From NCBI GenBank assembly GCA_963719165.1, contig CAVRAV010000001.1, forward strand, positions 1,798,001 through 1,862,000: 64,000 nucleotides of DNA. The letters run 5' to 3'. Position numbers and translations under genes: made by a program. Shown here piece after piece: positions 15,941-24,613 of this stretch (the first letter of the stretch is position 1; each line of letters opens with the position of its first letter). This stretch comes from JAOUEA01 sp963719165. Its GTDB lineage: Bacteria; Actinomycetota; UBA4738; HRBIN12. Under the pieces are notes generated by a model that was not told where the DNA came from, searched no databases, and was given only the letters and a program-made list of their open reading frames with translations.

Positions 15941-16396
15941 ATGAGCGAGGTCACCGAACAGAAGCTGGAGGACATCGAGGCGCTGTTCGTTCAGACGGCC
16001 ACGGGGATGACCGGCGAGGGGGAGCGGATCGTCCTCCACGGGCTCTCGCCGTCCACGCTGTATTTCTCCGACCGCCCGCAGCGCGAGGTGGGTCACATGA
16101 CCACGAGCAACTTCGTCGAGCTGTGGGACAAAGGCGAGAACAGCTTCGCGACCGATCCTCCCAACGCCGTCCTGTCGTTCGCTGAGCCCGGCGACCGTGC
16201 GGTCGACGACGTCGTCGTCGAGATCATGACGCCGAAGCTCGAAGGCGACGAGCTCGCCTACGACGTCAAGGTCCTCGAGGGCTCCCTGCCCGCACAGACC
16301 GGCCCGTGCGCGCTGTTCATCGACCCGTTCGGACGCCCGCTGTCCCCGGTCTCCGCGGCCGGGATGCATCGCCGGGAACGTCGGCGGCGGCGCTAG
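15941..16396 (+). CDS. conserved hypothetical protein
   Basis: The 151-residue protein starts MSEVTEQKLEDIEALF after GGAGGAG and holds LHGLSPSTLYFSDRPQREVGHM near residues 46-67 and CALFIDPFGRPLSPVS near the C-terminus, which ends in an Arg-rich tail (RRERRRRR). I recall similar uncharacterised proteins in actinobacteria but no assigned function. No signal peptide or membrane segment is visible. It is followed after 15 bases by another hypothetical gene on the same strand. Confidence 0.75.
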   Translation: MSEVTEQKLEDIEALFVQTATGMTGEGERIVLHGLSPSTLYFSDRPQREVGHMTTSNFVELWDKGENSFATDPPNAVLSFAEPGDRAVDDVVVEIMTPKLEGDELAYDVKVLEGSLPAQTGPCALFIDPFGRPLSPVSAAGMHRRERRRRR

Positions 16397-16411
16397 GGCA
16401 GAACGGCTCAG

Positions 16412-17179
16412 GTGGCAGCCGGGTTGGAGCACGAAGCCATCGCGGCGCTGTACGCGACGGTGCCCGAGGACTTCGTCGCGGAAAGGAACGCACTCGCAGC
16501 CCGTCTCAAGGGCGGCGGCGATCCCGACGGCGCGAAGCGGGTGAAGGCGCTCCGGCGCCCAACGGTGGCTGCCTGGGCCGTGGACGCCCTCGCCCGCGAG
16601 CATGCTCGCGACCTCGAAGCGTTGATCAGCGCTGGGGAGGACCTCGCGTCGGCGCAGCGGCAGGCCGCAGCCGGCGAGGGAGCCGAACGGCTGCGCGAGG
16701 CGACGGATGCCCGTCGGTCACTCACCGACGGGCTCGTCCGCGCCGCGGCCGAGGCACTGGAAGGCGCGGCGATGCCCGCGCCCCGAGCCACCCTCGACAA
16801 GGTGGCGGACACGCTGATGGCCATCGCCTTCGACGCGGCGGCAGCCGAGCGCGTGCGAACGGGCGAGCTCGACAAAGAGCTGCCCGCGCCGGCGGGCTTC
16901 GGGGACGAACGCCTGGACGCGGCCCTGCTGGCCTCCGTGACGGAACTGCCGCGGCACGACGCCGGCGTCACCCCTCAACAGCAGCGCAAGGAGCGGGAGC
17001 GGGAGCGCCGGGTCGCCAAGCTCGCCGGCGAGGCTGAGGTGCTCGAAGGGGAGGCCACCCGGCTCGAGCGGACGGCGAAGGACGCCGAGGCGAAGGCGGG
17101 GTCGGCGCGCAAGGCCGCAGCGACCGCGAGGCGCCGAGCCGACGTGGCGCGCCGCAAGGCAGACGAGGCCGAAGGCTGA
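16412..17179 (+). CDS. coiled-coil protein of unknown function
   Basis: The 255-residue protein is Ala/Arg/Glu-rich. The N-terminal part (VPEDFVAERNALAARLK, RPTVAAWAVDALAREH) is compact. Residues 190-255 form a long coiled coil with repeated ERE/KDAEAK/ARRRAD patterns. Similar proteins are widespread in actinobacteria without known function. It probably forms an operon with the preceding gene. High alanine content is normal for this GC-rich genome and is not evidence of transfer. Confidence 0.75.
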   Translation: MAAGLEHEAIAALYATVPEDFVAERNALAARLKGGGDPDGAKRVKALRRPTVAAWAVDALAREHARDLEALISAGEDLASAQRQAAAGEGAERLREATDARRSLTDGLVRAAAEALEGAAMPAPRATLDKVADTLMAIAFDAAAAERVRTGELDKELPAPAGFGDERLDAALLASVTELPRHDAGVTPQQQRKERERERRVAKLAGEAEVLEGEATRLERTAKDAEAKAGSARKAAATARRRADVARRKADEAEG

Positions 17180-17209
17180 CGCATGCCGCTGGGGTCTGAG
17201 CGAACCGAT

Positions 17210-17719
17210 CTACCCGGGCGCGGGATCGTCGTGCACCCGCCCGTCGAGCTCGCCGAAGTCCCAGACGTCGATGGCCGGAGGCTCCACGCCGAGCGCCGTG
17301 AGGCACGTGCAGATCTGACTCCGATGGTCGGTCCCGTGATGCAACACCTGAGCGAGACGGATGCCTCGGGGCGCGTGGCTTTGGGTCCCGTCCTCGCGAT
17401 GCGCCACGACATCGAGGTCGGCGTCGACGTCCGTTCCCAGCACGGAGGACCAGGCCGCGGCCTGACCCTCCATCACGGCTCGAAGCTCCGGCAGGCTCAT
17501 GACGTCCTCGTCGATCCGCTCGGCGTGTCCACCCGAGATCACGAACAGGTACCAGGCGTCCGACCCGACGAGGTGTCGGAGGGTGTCGAGGATCGAACCG
17601 TAGGTACCGGGAACCTCCGTCGCGAGTTGCTCGTCGCCGAGTGACGAGCATGCATCGATGATCTGCAGGGTCGCCCACACATGGTGGGCGAACGCATCGT
17701 CGAGCGCGGACCGCGTCAC
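17210..17719 (-). CDS. DinB-family protein
   Basis: The 169-residue four-helix-bundle protein has the three-histidine DinB metal pattern: LRHLVGSDAWYLF and VLHHGTDHRSQI, with an N-terminal HHVWATLQIID. Family members are metal-dependent transferases, some using bacillithiol or mycothiol; a thiol partner is inferred only from the family. It is convergent with the coiled-coil gene and 10 bases downstream of the GNAT gene on the same strand, so it may be co-transcribed with that gene. Confidence 0.85.
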   Translation of the reverse strand: MTRSALDDAFAHHVWATLQIIDACSSLGDEQLATEVPGTYGSILDTLRHLVGSDAWYLFVISGGHAERIDEDVMSLPELRAVMEGQAAAWSSVLGTDVDADLDVVAHREDGTQSHAPRGIRLAQVLHHGTDHRSQICTCLTALGVEPPAIDVWDFGELDGRVHDDPAPG

Positions 17720-17728
17720 GTCATCACC

Positions 17729-18259
17729 CTAGCGCCGCCGCGAGACCGCGTCGCTCCGCTTCGGCCGATCGGTCGCCAGCAGGAGCCAGGGTTCCGTGTG
17801 CTCGTCGTCCGGCGCCCGCTCCTCGATAAAGCGGAACCCGGCCTTCGCCCAAGCGCGGATCGCGCGTGCGTTCGACGCGTAGGGGTCGGCCGTGACCCGC
17901 TCCCTCCTCCCGGCGCCGAGGAGCCAGTCGGCGAGGGTTCGCGCCGCATCCGCGCCGAGCCCGCGATCGCGCGCGGCCGGGATGAGGAACATGTCCAGGC
18001 CGGCTTCGCCGGGGAGGTCGTCGGCGAACCATGCCTGCAGGTACCCGACCGGCCTGCCCGCCTCCTCCACGATGTACGGATCGACGTCGGATCGTGCCAG
18101 GGACCCCACCATCTCTTCGCGCGTGTAGGTCTCCCCGTCCCAGTACCGGGAGACGTCGGGATCGAGGTGCCAGCTCACGAGGAGATCGGCGTCGTGATCC
18201 GTGGCCCGCCGCACGACGGTCAGAACGCCGAGCAGGGGAGCACCGGGAGCGCGCGTCAC
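17729..18259 (-). CDS. GNAT-family N-acetyltransferase
   Basis: The 176-residue protein has GNAT features: DADLLVSWHLDPDVSRYW, a central VGYLQAWF strand, the acetyl-CoA loop IPAARDRGLGADAARTL, and DPYASNARAIRAWAKAGFRF near the C-terminus. The pattern resembles aminoglycoside 6'-type and ribosomal-alanine-type acetyltransferases (HLDPDVSRYW). The substrate cannot be assigned. It shares a strand with the DinB gene. Confidence 0.87.
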   Translation of the reverse strand: MTRAPGAPLLGVLTVVRRATDHDADLLVSWHLDPDVSRYWDGETYTREEMVGSLARSDVDPYIVEEAGRPVGYLQAWFADDLPGEAGLDMFLIPAARDRGLGADAARTLADWLLGAGRRERVTADPYASNARAIRAWAKAGFRFIEERAPDDEHTEPWLLLATDRPKRSDAVSRRR

Positions 18260-18390
18260 CCTTCGACGCTAGCACCGGACCCTTCGGGCACCTCGCTCGG
18301 CCTCGGGTGATTCAATGGGGCGGCTCGCGCCTCGCGGACGGCACCATGGTGACGCCTTAGGGTTGGCCGGCGACCGCGGATGGAGGGCTG

Positions 18391-19065
18391 ATGGGACAGG
18401 CGTTCGGGGATTTCCTGCCACTGGCCGTCGGCGTGGCCATCAGCCCGATCCCCGTCATCGCCGTGATCCTGATGCTTTTCAGCGGCCGTGCCCGAGGCAA
18501 CAGCCTGGCCTTCTCGCTGGGGTGGCTCATCGGCATCGTCGGAGCGATGGCGATCCTCATCGCGATCGCCTCGACGCAGGACCTCGCGACTGGCGGGCAG
18601 CCATCCGACACGTCGTCGTGGATCAAGCTGGCCTTGGGCCTCCTCCTGCTCGTCGCGGCCCTGAGGCAGTGGCGGAAGCGGCCCGAGCCCGGAGCGGACG
18701 CGGCGATGCCCGGCTGGATGTCCAAGATCGATTCGCTCAAGCCCGGGGCGGCGATCGGCCTGGGGATCCTGCTGTCCGCGTTGAACCCGAAGAACCTCCT
18801 GCTCATCGCGGGCGCCGCGGTCACGATCTCGCAGGCGGACCTCGGTTCCACCGACACCGCGATCGCCGTGGGCATCTTCACGTTGATCGGCGCGTGCACG
18901 GTCGTCATCCCCACCCTTGCCTACCTGTTCCTGGGCGCCAAGGTGCAGCCCGCGTTGGACGGCGCCAAGGCGTGGCTGTCGGTGCACAACGCCGCCGTGA
19001 TGACGGTGCTGCTCCTGGTGATCGGCGTCACCCTGTTCGGCAAGGGCCTGGGCGGCCTCGTGTGA
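18391..19065 (+). CDS. GAP-family (Sap-like) membrane protein
   Basis: The 224-residue integral membrane protein has about six hydrophobic segments. It begins LPLAVGVAISPIPVIAVILM, the hallmark of the GAP/sulfolipid-1-addressing family, and has LLSALNPKNLLLIAGAAV in the second half (LysE-like internal repeat). Mycobacterial relatives help move glycolipids to the cell surface; the cargo here is unknown. It is separated by 57 bases from the next gene. Confidence 0.88.
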   Translation: MGQAFGDFLPLAVGVAISPIPVIAVILMLFSGRARGNSLAFSLGWLIGIVGAMAILIAIASTQDLATGGQPSDTSSWIKLALGLLLLVAALRQWRKRPEPGADAAMPGWMSKIDSLKPGAAIGLGILLSALNPKNLLLIAGAAVTISQADLGSTDTAIAVGIFTLIGACTVVIPTLAYLFLGAKVQPALDGAKAWLSVHNAAVMTVLLLVIGVTLFGKGLGGLV

Positions 19066-19122
19066 TTCGATGCGCCTGAGCCATGGATCGGTTGAGGCTC
19101 GGACGAGCCGGGAGGAGACCCG

Positions 19123-19506
19123 ATGATCGAGATGCTCCGCGACCTACCTGACGACGTGATCGGCTTCGAGGCGATCGGCGAGGTGACCGCCGAGGACTAC
19201 CGGACGGTGATGATTCCCGCCGTGAACGAGGCACGGGGGCGCCACGAGAAGCTCCGGGCCATCTACGTGATCGGCGACCGGTTCGAGCACTTCACGGCCG
19301 GCGCCATGTGGGATGACGCGACGATCGGCCTCGAGCACCCGAAGAGCTGGGAGCGGATCGCCATCGTTACCGACGTCGATTGGCTGACCCACCTCGCGCA
19401 CGGATTCGCGTGGGCGGTCCCGGGCGAGCTCAGGGTGTTCCCCCTCGCCGAGCTGCAGGGTGCGAGGACGTGGATCTCGGAGGCGGGGTCGGGGACACCG
19501 GCATGA
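19123..19506 (+). CDS. SpoIIAA-like (STAS-fold) protein
   Basis: The 127-residue protein matches the SpoIIAA-like family: VIGFEAIGEVTAEDYRTVMIP near the start, and ERIAIVTDVDWLTHLAHGFAWAVPGELRVFPLAEL in the second half (given here as a region, residues about 83-117). These proteins adopt the STAS fold and may bind hydrophobic ligands. The start is preceded by GGAGGAGACCCG. The stop overlaps the next gene's ATG. Confidence 0.85.
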   Translation: MIEMLRDLPDDVIGFEAIGEVTAEDYRTVMIPAVNEARGRHEKLRAIYVIGDRFEHFTAGAMWDDATIGLEHPKSWERIAIVTDVDWLTHLAHGFAWAVPGELRVFPLAELQGARTWISEAGSGTPA

Positions 19507-19794
19507 CCGCCCAGGACGCCTTACACCGGCCACGAGTGGAGGCTCTTGAGCCGATCCGCCATGGTGGCGGGCATCGCGGTGGCGCTGCTCGGTCAGCTGC
19601 GTGATGCCGGCGCCGTCATGGCCGCGAAGGCCACACCCGAGGAGACGACGTCGTGGCGTTCGTGGATGATCGCGGCCATGGAGGCGTCGGCCGAGGCGAC
19701 GACCGAAGGGCACTTCGGCCGTGGAGAGCTCGTCGGCCACGAAGAGCGTGACATGTTCGCGAAGGTCGCCGACGCGGTGGGTCAGGGCAGTTAG
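19503..19794 (+). CDS. small hypothetical protein, one-base frameshift
   Basis: The ATG at 19503 overlaps the preceding stop (ATGA) and gives MTAQDA. Deleting one T of the pair at 19521-19522 continues as YTGHEWRLLSRSAMVAG to a stop at 19794, giving about 96 residues. Without the correction the second frame has no start before TTG 19546. The C-terminal half (TEGHFGRGELVGHEERDMF) is compact and hydrophilic. I do not recognise the family. The shift fits the one-base indels elsewhere in this window. Confidence 0.55.
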
Positions 19795-19990
19795 CCATCC
19801 GCGTGTCGGGTGGCTCCCGGCAGCCTGACGCGCTTTCCGGCCGGGCGTCCCACGAGACTCCGGCCTCCCGGCTGGTCCTGTCGCGACTTCCGGCTCACGA
19901 CCCTCCGGCGTCGAAGCGCCTCCCGCACTCAGGAATCTTCGCCGGAATCGTGACGCCCATCACGGACGGGGCGGCCCGGAGCCGGTAGGT

Positions 19991-20006
19991 TCGAACACAT
20001 GTTCGA
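19991..20006 (+). promoter_or_regulatory. LexA (SOS) box over the HNH gene start
   Basis: TCGAACACATGTTCGA fits the actinobacterial SOS box TCGAAC-N4-GTTCGA in all twelve defined positions. It contains the start codon of the downstream gene. A TAGGTT -10 candidate (19986-19991) would place the transcript start at or next to the ATG. Confidence 0.85.
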
Positions 20007-21159
20007 TGCCGAGGGAGCGATCGGAGCGGTCGATCAGGCCCACGAAGCGGTCTGCGCCGCCCAGCGACGGATGTTCTCGCTCATCGCCCAGGCGGATGCC
20101 CGCGAGTCCTGGGAGGACTGGGGTGCCCGAGACCTCGCCCACCTGCTATCCATCCGCTTGGACATCTCCGTGTGGAAGGCCCAGCGCTGGGTCGAAGCAG
20201 CAGGGGCCTTGGAGTCCCTGCCTCGGCTCTCACGGGCCTTCGAAGAGGGGAAGCTGGGCATCGACAAGGTGGTGGAGCTCACCCGCTTCGCCACACCTGA
20301 GTGCGAGGCCCGTTTGATCCGGTGGGCCCGAGGGGTGAGCGCCGCCGGTATCCGCCGACGCGCGGATGCGGCACGGGTGGAGGCCCACGACGCCGTGGAG
20401 GCCCACCAGGACCGCTCGCTGCGGTGGTGGTATGCCGCAGAGGGCAGCCGCTTCGGGATCCAAGGCGAGCTCCCGGCGGCCCAAGGAGCCGTCGTGGCAC
20501 GAGCGCTCGATCGCATGGCCAAGAAGATCCCCCTCATGCCCGGGGAAGAGGGCGGCCGCACCGATGCCCGCCGCGCCGATGCCCTGGTGGGGCTGTGTTC
20601 TGCGCGGATCGGCGCCGATCCCGATCCGGACCGGGCCACGGTGGTGATCCATGCCCAGCTGGGGGAGATCGTGCCCGAGCGCGGGGGTTGTGAGATCGAA
20701 GGGGCCACCGCGATCCACCCCGCCACGGTGCGCCGCCTGCTGTGTGAGGCTCGGACCCAGATCGTGGTCGAGGACGAAGCCGCCGACGTGGTGGCCCTGG
20801 GCCCCATGGGCCGGGAGCCCTCGGCGTGGATGGCGCGCCAGGTGCGCTACCGCGACGGGGGGTGCCGGTTCCCCGGCTGCGGCACCCGGGCCTTCACCCA
20901 GGCCCATCACCTCGTGTTCTGGTCCCGCGGGGGCCCCACCACCCTCGAGAACCTGCTGCTCGTCTGCTCGTTCCACCACCGCTTGGTCCATGAGCTGGGC
21001 TGGTCGGTGCGCCGGGAAGCCGGCGGACACCTGCGATGGCTGCGACCCGACGGCACCCGCTACCGAGCCGGCCCCGAGCCCTTGGTCGAGCCCCTGGCCG
21101 AGTCGCCCGAGCTCTTGCCGGAGCCCTTGGCCAGGTCCCCTGCCCTAGCCCTTGCCTGA
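19999..21159 (+). CDS. DUF222 / HNH endonuclease-domain protein (13E12-like)
   Basis: The 386-residue protein has an N-terminal DUF222 region (about 1-270) and a C-terminal HNH nuclease motif: GGCRFPGCGTRAFTQAHHL, then GGPTTLENLLLVCSFHHRLVH, with the CxxxC pair and catalytic histidines intact (about residues 292-335). A Pro/Leu/Glu-rich tail follows. Mycobacterial 13E12-repeat genes of this family are known LexA targets, and this copy has a perfect SOS box on its start codon. The family is often multicopy and partly mobile, but no flanking repeats are visible. The substrate is unknown. Confidence 0.92.
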   Translation: MFDAEGAIGAVDQAHEAVCAAQRRMFSLIAQADARESWEDWGARDLAHLLSIRLDISVWKAQRWVEAAGALESLPRLSRAFEEGKLGIDKVVELTRFATPECEARLIRWARGVSAAGIRRRADAARVEAHDAVEAHQDRSLRWWYAAEGSRFGIQGELPAAQGAVVARALDRMAKKIPLMPGEEGGRTDARRADALVGLCSARIGADPDPDRATVVIHAQLGEIVPERGGCEIEGATAIHPATVRRLLCEARTQIVVEDEAADVVALGPMGREPSAWMARQVRYRDGGCRFPGCGTRAFTQAHHLVFWSRGGPTTLENLLLVCSFHHRLVHELGWSVRREAGGHLRWLRPDGTRYRAGPEPLVEPLAESPELLPEPLARSPALALA

Positions 21160-21322
21160 GGCCTGGTCCGATCGCTCGCCCATCGGTGATGGTCGCGAAT
21201 GGCTGAGGGCGCCCCCTGGCGTGGCGCTGGATGCTCACGCCGGATGCGACCGGCGCTTGGAATGGTTGGACCGCTGCAGAGCCGGACCGCGCGGCAATCG
21301 GCGGTCCGGCATACTGCCCACC

Positions 21323-21769
21323 ATGAGGTTCAGGGTCACGCTGCTCCTGGCCGGAAAGACCGCCACGGGGTTCGAGGTGCCGGCGGAGGTCGTGGAGGGA
21401 CTGGGCAAGGGCAAGCGGCCGCCGGTGAGGGTCACGATCAACGGTCACACGTACCGGAGCACTGTGGCGCCTATGAGCGGGGTGTTCATGCTCGGCGTCA
21501 GCGCCGAGAACCGCGCGGCGGCGGGCGTGTCCGCCGGCGACGAGATCGACGTCGACGTTGAGCTCGATACGGAACCCCGCGAGGTGATCGTCCCGCCAGA
21601 CTTCGCGCAGGCGCTGAAGGAGGACGCGGAAGCACTGGCGTTCTTCGAGGGTCTCTCGTACAGCAAGAGGCGGCGGTTCGTGCTCTCCGTCGAAGACGCC
21701 AAGACTCCCGAGACCCGCAGCCGACGCATCGCCAGGTCGGTCGACGCGCTGCGAAAGGGTAGGGCCTAG
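21323..21769 (+). CDS. DUF1905 / YdeI-like protein
   Basis: The 148-residue protein combines an N-terminal DUF1905 domain (TGFEVPAEVVEGLGKGKRPPV, about residues 16-36) with a C-terminal YdeI/OmpD-associated segment (FFEGLSYSKRRRFVLSVEDA, EDAKTPETRSRRI). The function is unknown; relatives are small cytosolic proteins. The ATG at 21323 begins MRFRVTLLL. The next gene starts 4 bases after its stop, so the two are probably co-transcribed. Confidence 0.85.
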   Translation: MRFRVTLLLAGKTATGFEVPAEVVEGLGKGKRPPVRVTINGHTYRSTVAPMSGVFMLGVSAENRAAAGVSAGDEIDVDVELDTEPREVIVPPDFAQALKEDAEALAFFEGLSYSKRRRFVLSVEDAKTPETRSRRIARSVDALRKGRA

Positions 21770-21772
21770 CTC

Positions 21773-22408
21773 GTGGGCGAACGCCGGTGGCCGATGGCTC
21801 TGGCCGTCATCGCGGCGACGGTGTTGATGGTCGTCGCGCCTCGCCGGGCCGCGGTGTCGTTCTGGTGGGTCTTCCCGATCATCCAGCTCGTGATGCTCGG
21901 GATGCTCATCATCGCCGACCCGGGACGGATCGATCGTCGATCGACGGTCCTTCGCCGGACCACCATCGTCTTGATCGCCGTGATGACGGTGGCGAACACG
22001 CTCTCCGGCATCGTCTTGATCGGCGACATCGTAGATGGCCTTCCCGGCATCACCCCCACGATCCTGCTCGGGGGAGGGGCGGCGATCTGGGTCACCAACG
22101 TGATCGTGTTCAGTCTCTGGTTCTGGGAGATCGATCGTGGCGGCCCCACGGAACGGATGCTCAAGACCGCCGTCCCGGCCAGCTTCCTCTTCCCCGAAGA
22201 GGTGAACACGGATCCGGCCAAGCCCGCGCGTTGGGAACCAACGTATCCGGACTACCTCTACCTCGCCTTCACCAACGCCACGGCGTTCAGCCCCACCGAC
22301 ACCATGCCCGTGCGGACGTGGGCGAAGATGACGATGATGATCGAGTCGGCGATCTCCCTGTTGGTTGCGATCCTCGTCGTGGCACGCGCCGTGAACATCC
22401 TCCCGTGA
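21773..22408 (+). CDS. DUF1345-family membrane protein
   Basis: The 211-residue protein has about five hydrophobic segments. Its C-terminus has FTNATAFSPTDTMPVRTWAK and ends LVVARAVNILP, the hallmark end of DUF1345 proteins, which are uncharacterised inner-membrane proteins. A GTG start follows the DUF1905 stop by 4 bases. It is convergent with the aminotransferase gene, with only 37 bases between their stops. Confidence 0.8.
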   Translation: MGERRWPMALAVIAATVLMVVAPRRAAVSFWWVFPIIQLVMLGMLIIADPGRIDRRSTVLRRTTIVLIAVMTVANTLSGIVLIGDIVDGLPGITPTILLGGGAAIWVTNVIVFSLWFWEIDRGGPTERMLKTAVPASFLFPEEVNTDPAKPARWEPTYPDYLYLAFTNATAFSPTDTMPVRTWAKMTMMIESAISLLVAILVVARAVNILP

Positions 22409-22445
22409 TGGGTCGAGCAGACGATCGTCGCCGCGGCTCCCGGAG

Positions 22446-23555
22446 TTACGACTGTTCGTCCAGGGCCGACGAGATCGCCGCGAGACCGACGTGCAGCTGA
22501 GCCTCCGTGGGCCACGCGAACCCGATCCGCACGTGGTTGCTCGGCATCTCGAACCAATGCCCCGGCCCCACGTACGTCCCGTGGCGCTCCAGCAACGAGC
22601 GATGAAAGCGGCCTGCATCGAAGCCCTCTACCGAGATGCGCGGGAAGCACACCACGCCACCGGCCGGCTCGACCCACGCGATCCGCGCGTCTTGCTTTAC
22701 CCACGCCGACACGATCTGTCGTCGCTCCCTGTTCACCACCCCGCTCTCGGAAAGCCAAGGATCACGCCGTCGGAGCACCGCCAGGCCGACGGTTTCGTCC
22801 AGGATCCCGGTGCAGATGCCGATCTGCTCCTTTGCCGCGAGGAATCGCTCGTACACATCGCGGTTGCGGGTCATGAGCCAGCCGAGCCGAAGGCCCGGGG
22901 TGCCGTAGGCCTTGGAGAGCGACGACACCGCGATGATGCGCTCGCTCAGGCCCGCGGCCGAGGGATGCGGGGTGCCGAAGACGAGGTCGCGGTACGTTTC
23001 ATCCACGAGGAGCAGGCAGCCGGCGCGCTCCGCGATCGCGTCGAGCTGGGCCAGTTCCGCCCACGACAGCATCGTGCCGGTTGGGTTGTGGGGGCACGTC
23101 ACGCTGATGTAGGCGGTGTTCGGACGGACGGCTTCCTCGATGCGCTCGATCGGCGTGCGGAAGCCATCCTCGAATGACAGATCGACGTAGGTGATGTCGC
23201 AACCGATGGCACGAGGGGTTTCGAGGTTCGTGGCGTAGTTGGGCCGTACCACCACCAGATGCGCGTCGCGGTCCAGCAGCGTAGTCGCGACGATGAAGAG
23301 CGCGCCCGCGGCCCCCGCGGTCAACAGCACATCTTCCGGTCCGATCGCGGGATCTGCACCTTGGGCTGCGATCAGCGCCCGGAGGTCCGGCTCCCCCCGG
23401 TGGTCGCCGTAGTGGAGCGGGAGGCCCGACAGGTCCACGTCGATCGAGTCGAATCGACGATCGGCGACCGAGCTTTCGGACAGGTTGTTGCGGATCTTCG
23501 CGTAGCCGAGCTCCTCCGGCGATTCCTGCTCGATGAGCATGCGCCGGTACCTCAT
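22446..23555 (-). CDS. PLP-dependent aminotransferase (class I/II)
   Basis: The 369-residue fold-type I enzyme shows VLLTAGAAGALFIV (phosphate-binding region), CPHNPTGTMLSW (cofactor-ring contact), LLLVDETYRDL (Asp binding the pyridine nitrogen), SSLSKAYGTPGLRLGW with the Schiff-base lysine near residue 228, and the C-terminal arginine in NHVRIGFAW. The sequence is closer to class I enzymes acting on amino-acid-like substrates than to a named biosynthetic enzyme. The substrate is undetermined. It is transcribed alone. Confidence 0.87.
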   Translation of the reverse strand: MRYRRMLIEQESPEELGYAKIRNNLSESSVADRRFDSIDVDLSGLPLHYGDHRGEPDLRALIAAQGADPAIGPEDVLLTAGAAGALFIVATTLLDRDAHLVVVRPNYATNLETPRAIGCDITYVDLSFEDGFRTPIERIEEAVRPNTAYISVTCPHNPTGTMLSWAELAQLDAIAERAGCLLLVDETYRDLVFGTPHPSAAGLSERIIAVSSLSKAYGTPGLRLGWLMTRNRDVYERFLAAKEQIGICTGILDETVGLAVLRRRDPWLSESGVVNRERRQIVSAWVKQDARIAWVEPAGGVVCFPRISVEGFDAGRFHRSLLERHGTYVGPGHWFEMPSNHVRIGFAWPTEAQLHVGLAAISSALDEQS

Positions 23556-23612
23556 CGGCGGCCGTCACGCTCGCCGAGGGTGGGGATCACACGCACTCCT
23601 TCAGCCGTCGGA

Positions 23613-23650
23613 CGCTCCCGGGGGTGTCGCGTGGACATCCCCCGGGAGCG
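23613..23650 (-). terminator. 12-bp perfect stem, probable terminator
   Basis: CGCTCCCGGGGG pairs perfectly with CCCCCGGGAGCG across a 14-base loop, just downstream of the membrane gene that ends at 23664. No T run follows. Confidence 0.6.
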
Positions 23651-23663
23651 GACCGAGGTGCAG

Positions 23664-24095
23664 CTACCCGCCGGTGCTCTCGAAATACTCCTCGGACTTC
23701 TCGTGCCCATAGAGCGCCCAGAGGACGAACACGCCGATGAGCAAGGTCACGAGCCCGGACTCCACGAACGCGCCGCTCCGATGGAAGATCATCAGGACGA
23801 GCGCCGAAGCCATGCGAAGTGCCTCGACCACGGCGACGAACAGACGGAACCCCCGGCTTCCGCGCATGAGGCCGGCTGCCACGATGAACAGGATGACCGC
23901 CATGACGGCCTCGATCGCCGCCGTCGCGTAGATCGAGCCGTTCGTGAGCGTTTCACCGTTGATGTTGACGTCGTTCAGACGGTCCTTGAACGCCAGCGAC
24001 ACGACGGCCGCCGTGAGCGCCAGGAACGCCTGGATGTAGAGGATGACCCCGATGAACGTGACGACGCCGGGGCGCTTGATAGCCGTGCTGGACAA
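23664..24095 (-). CDS. small four-helix membrane protein, unknown
   Basis: The 143-residue protein has four hydrophobic segments: VTFIGVILYIQAFLALTA, AAIEAVMAVILFIVAAG, a third around LFVAVVEALRMASALVLM, and LVTLLIGVFVLWALYG. A short hydrophilic C-terminus ends EEYFESTGG. The layout resembles small actinobacterial proteins of the DUF2127/DoxX size class, but I cannot assign a family. It stands alone between the ars genes and a strong hairpin. Confidence 0.7.
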   Translation of the reverse strand: MSSTAIKRPGVVTFIGVILYIQAFLALTAAVVSLAFKDRLNDVNINGETLTNGSIYATAAIEAVMAVILFIVAAGLMRGSRGFRLFVAVVEALRMASALVLMIFHRSGAFVESGLVTLLIGVFVLWALYGHEKSEEYFESTGG

Positions 24096-24205
24096 GGTTC
24101 CCTCCCTCTCCGAGATTCGCCGGCGCGAGGGCTCGGTGGCCGGATCGAACGACCCGAAGGGTACATCGGGCCACAGCGCATGTCTCCTCGGCGCCGATCT
24201 CGCCC

Positions 24206-24613
24206 TCAGGCGGATCCGAGCAGCTCGCCGAGCAACCCCTGCACTCGCTCGTCGAGCTCGTCGCGGATCGGACGGACGTCCGCGATCGGCTTGCCGCTCG
24301 GGTCGGGGAGATCCCAGTCGAGGTAGCGCTTGCCCGGGAAGATCGGGCAGGCGTCGCCGCAGCCCATCGAGATCACGACGTCTGCCGCTTCCACTGCCTC
24401 GGTCGTCAAGGGCTTGGGGAACGCCTTCGATAGGTCGATGCCGAGCTCCCCCATAGCGGCGACCACGGCCGGGTTGATCTCGTTCGCCGGCGTGCTGCCC
24501 GCGGATCGCACGGACACCCGGCCGCGCGCGTGGTGATCGAGCAGCGCCGCAGCCATCTGCGAGCGGCCGGCGTTATGCACGCAGACGAAGAGGACCTCGG
24601 GCGGAGCCGTCAC
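24206..24613 (-). CDS. arsC: arsenate reductase (low-molecular-weight phosphatase type)
   Basis: The 135-residue protein has the P-loop CVHNAGRS (Cys11, Arg17) and a pair of further cysteines in MGCGDACP (85 and 89). That set is used by thiol-linked LMW-PTP-like arsenate reductases to shuttle electrons to thioredoxin or mycothiol. WDLPDPSGKP supplies the catalytic aspartate. It reduces As(V) to As(III) in the cytosol. Its GTG overlaps the arsR stop (GTGA). No ArsB or Acr3 efflux pump is in the window, so the As(III) produced must be exported elsewhere or bound. Confidence 0.93.
   Translation of the reverse strand: MTAPPEVLFVCVHNAGRSQMAAALLDHHARGRVSVRSAGSTPANEINPAVVAAMGELGIDLSKAFPKPLTTEAVEAADVVISMGCGDACPIFPGKRYLDWDLPDPSGKPIADVRPIRDELDERVQGLLGELLGSA

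Noticed and set aside
19991..21159. Phage-defence or mobile element based on the HNH gene
   Set aside because: DUF222-HNH genes are common multicopy chromosomal genes; no flanking repeats, integrase or defence partners are visible.
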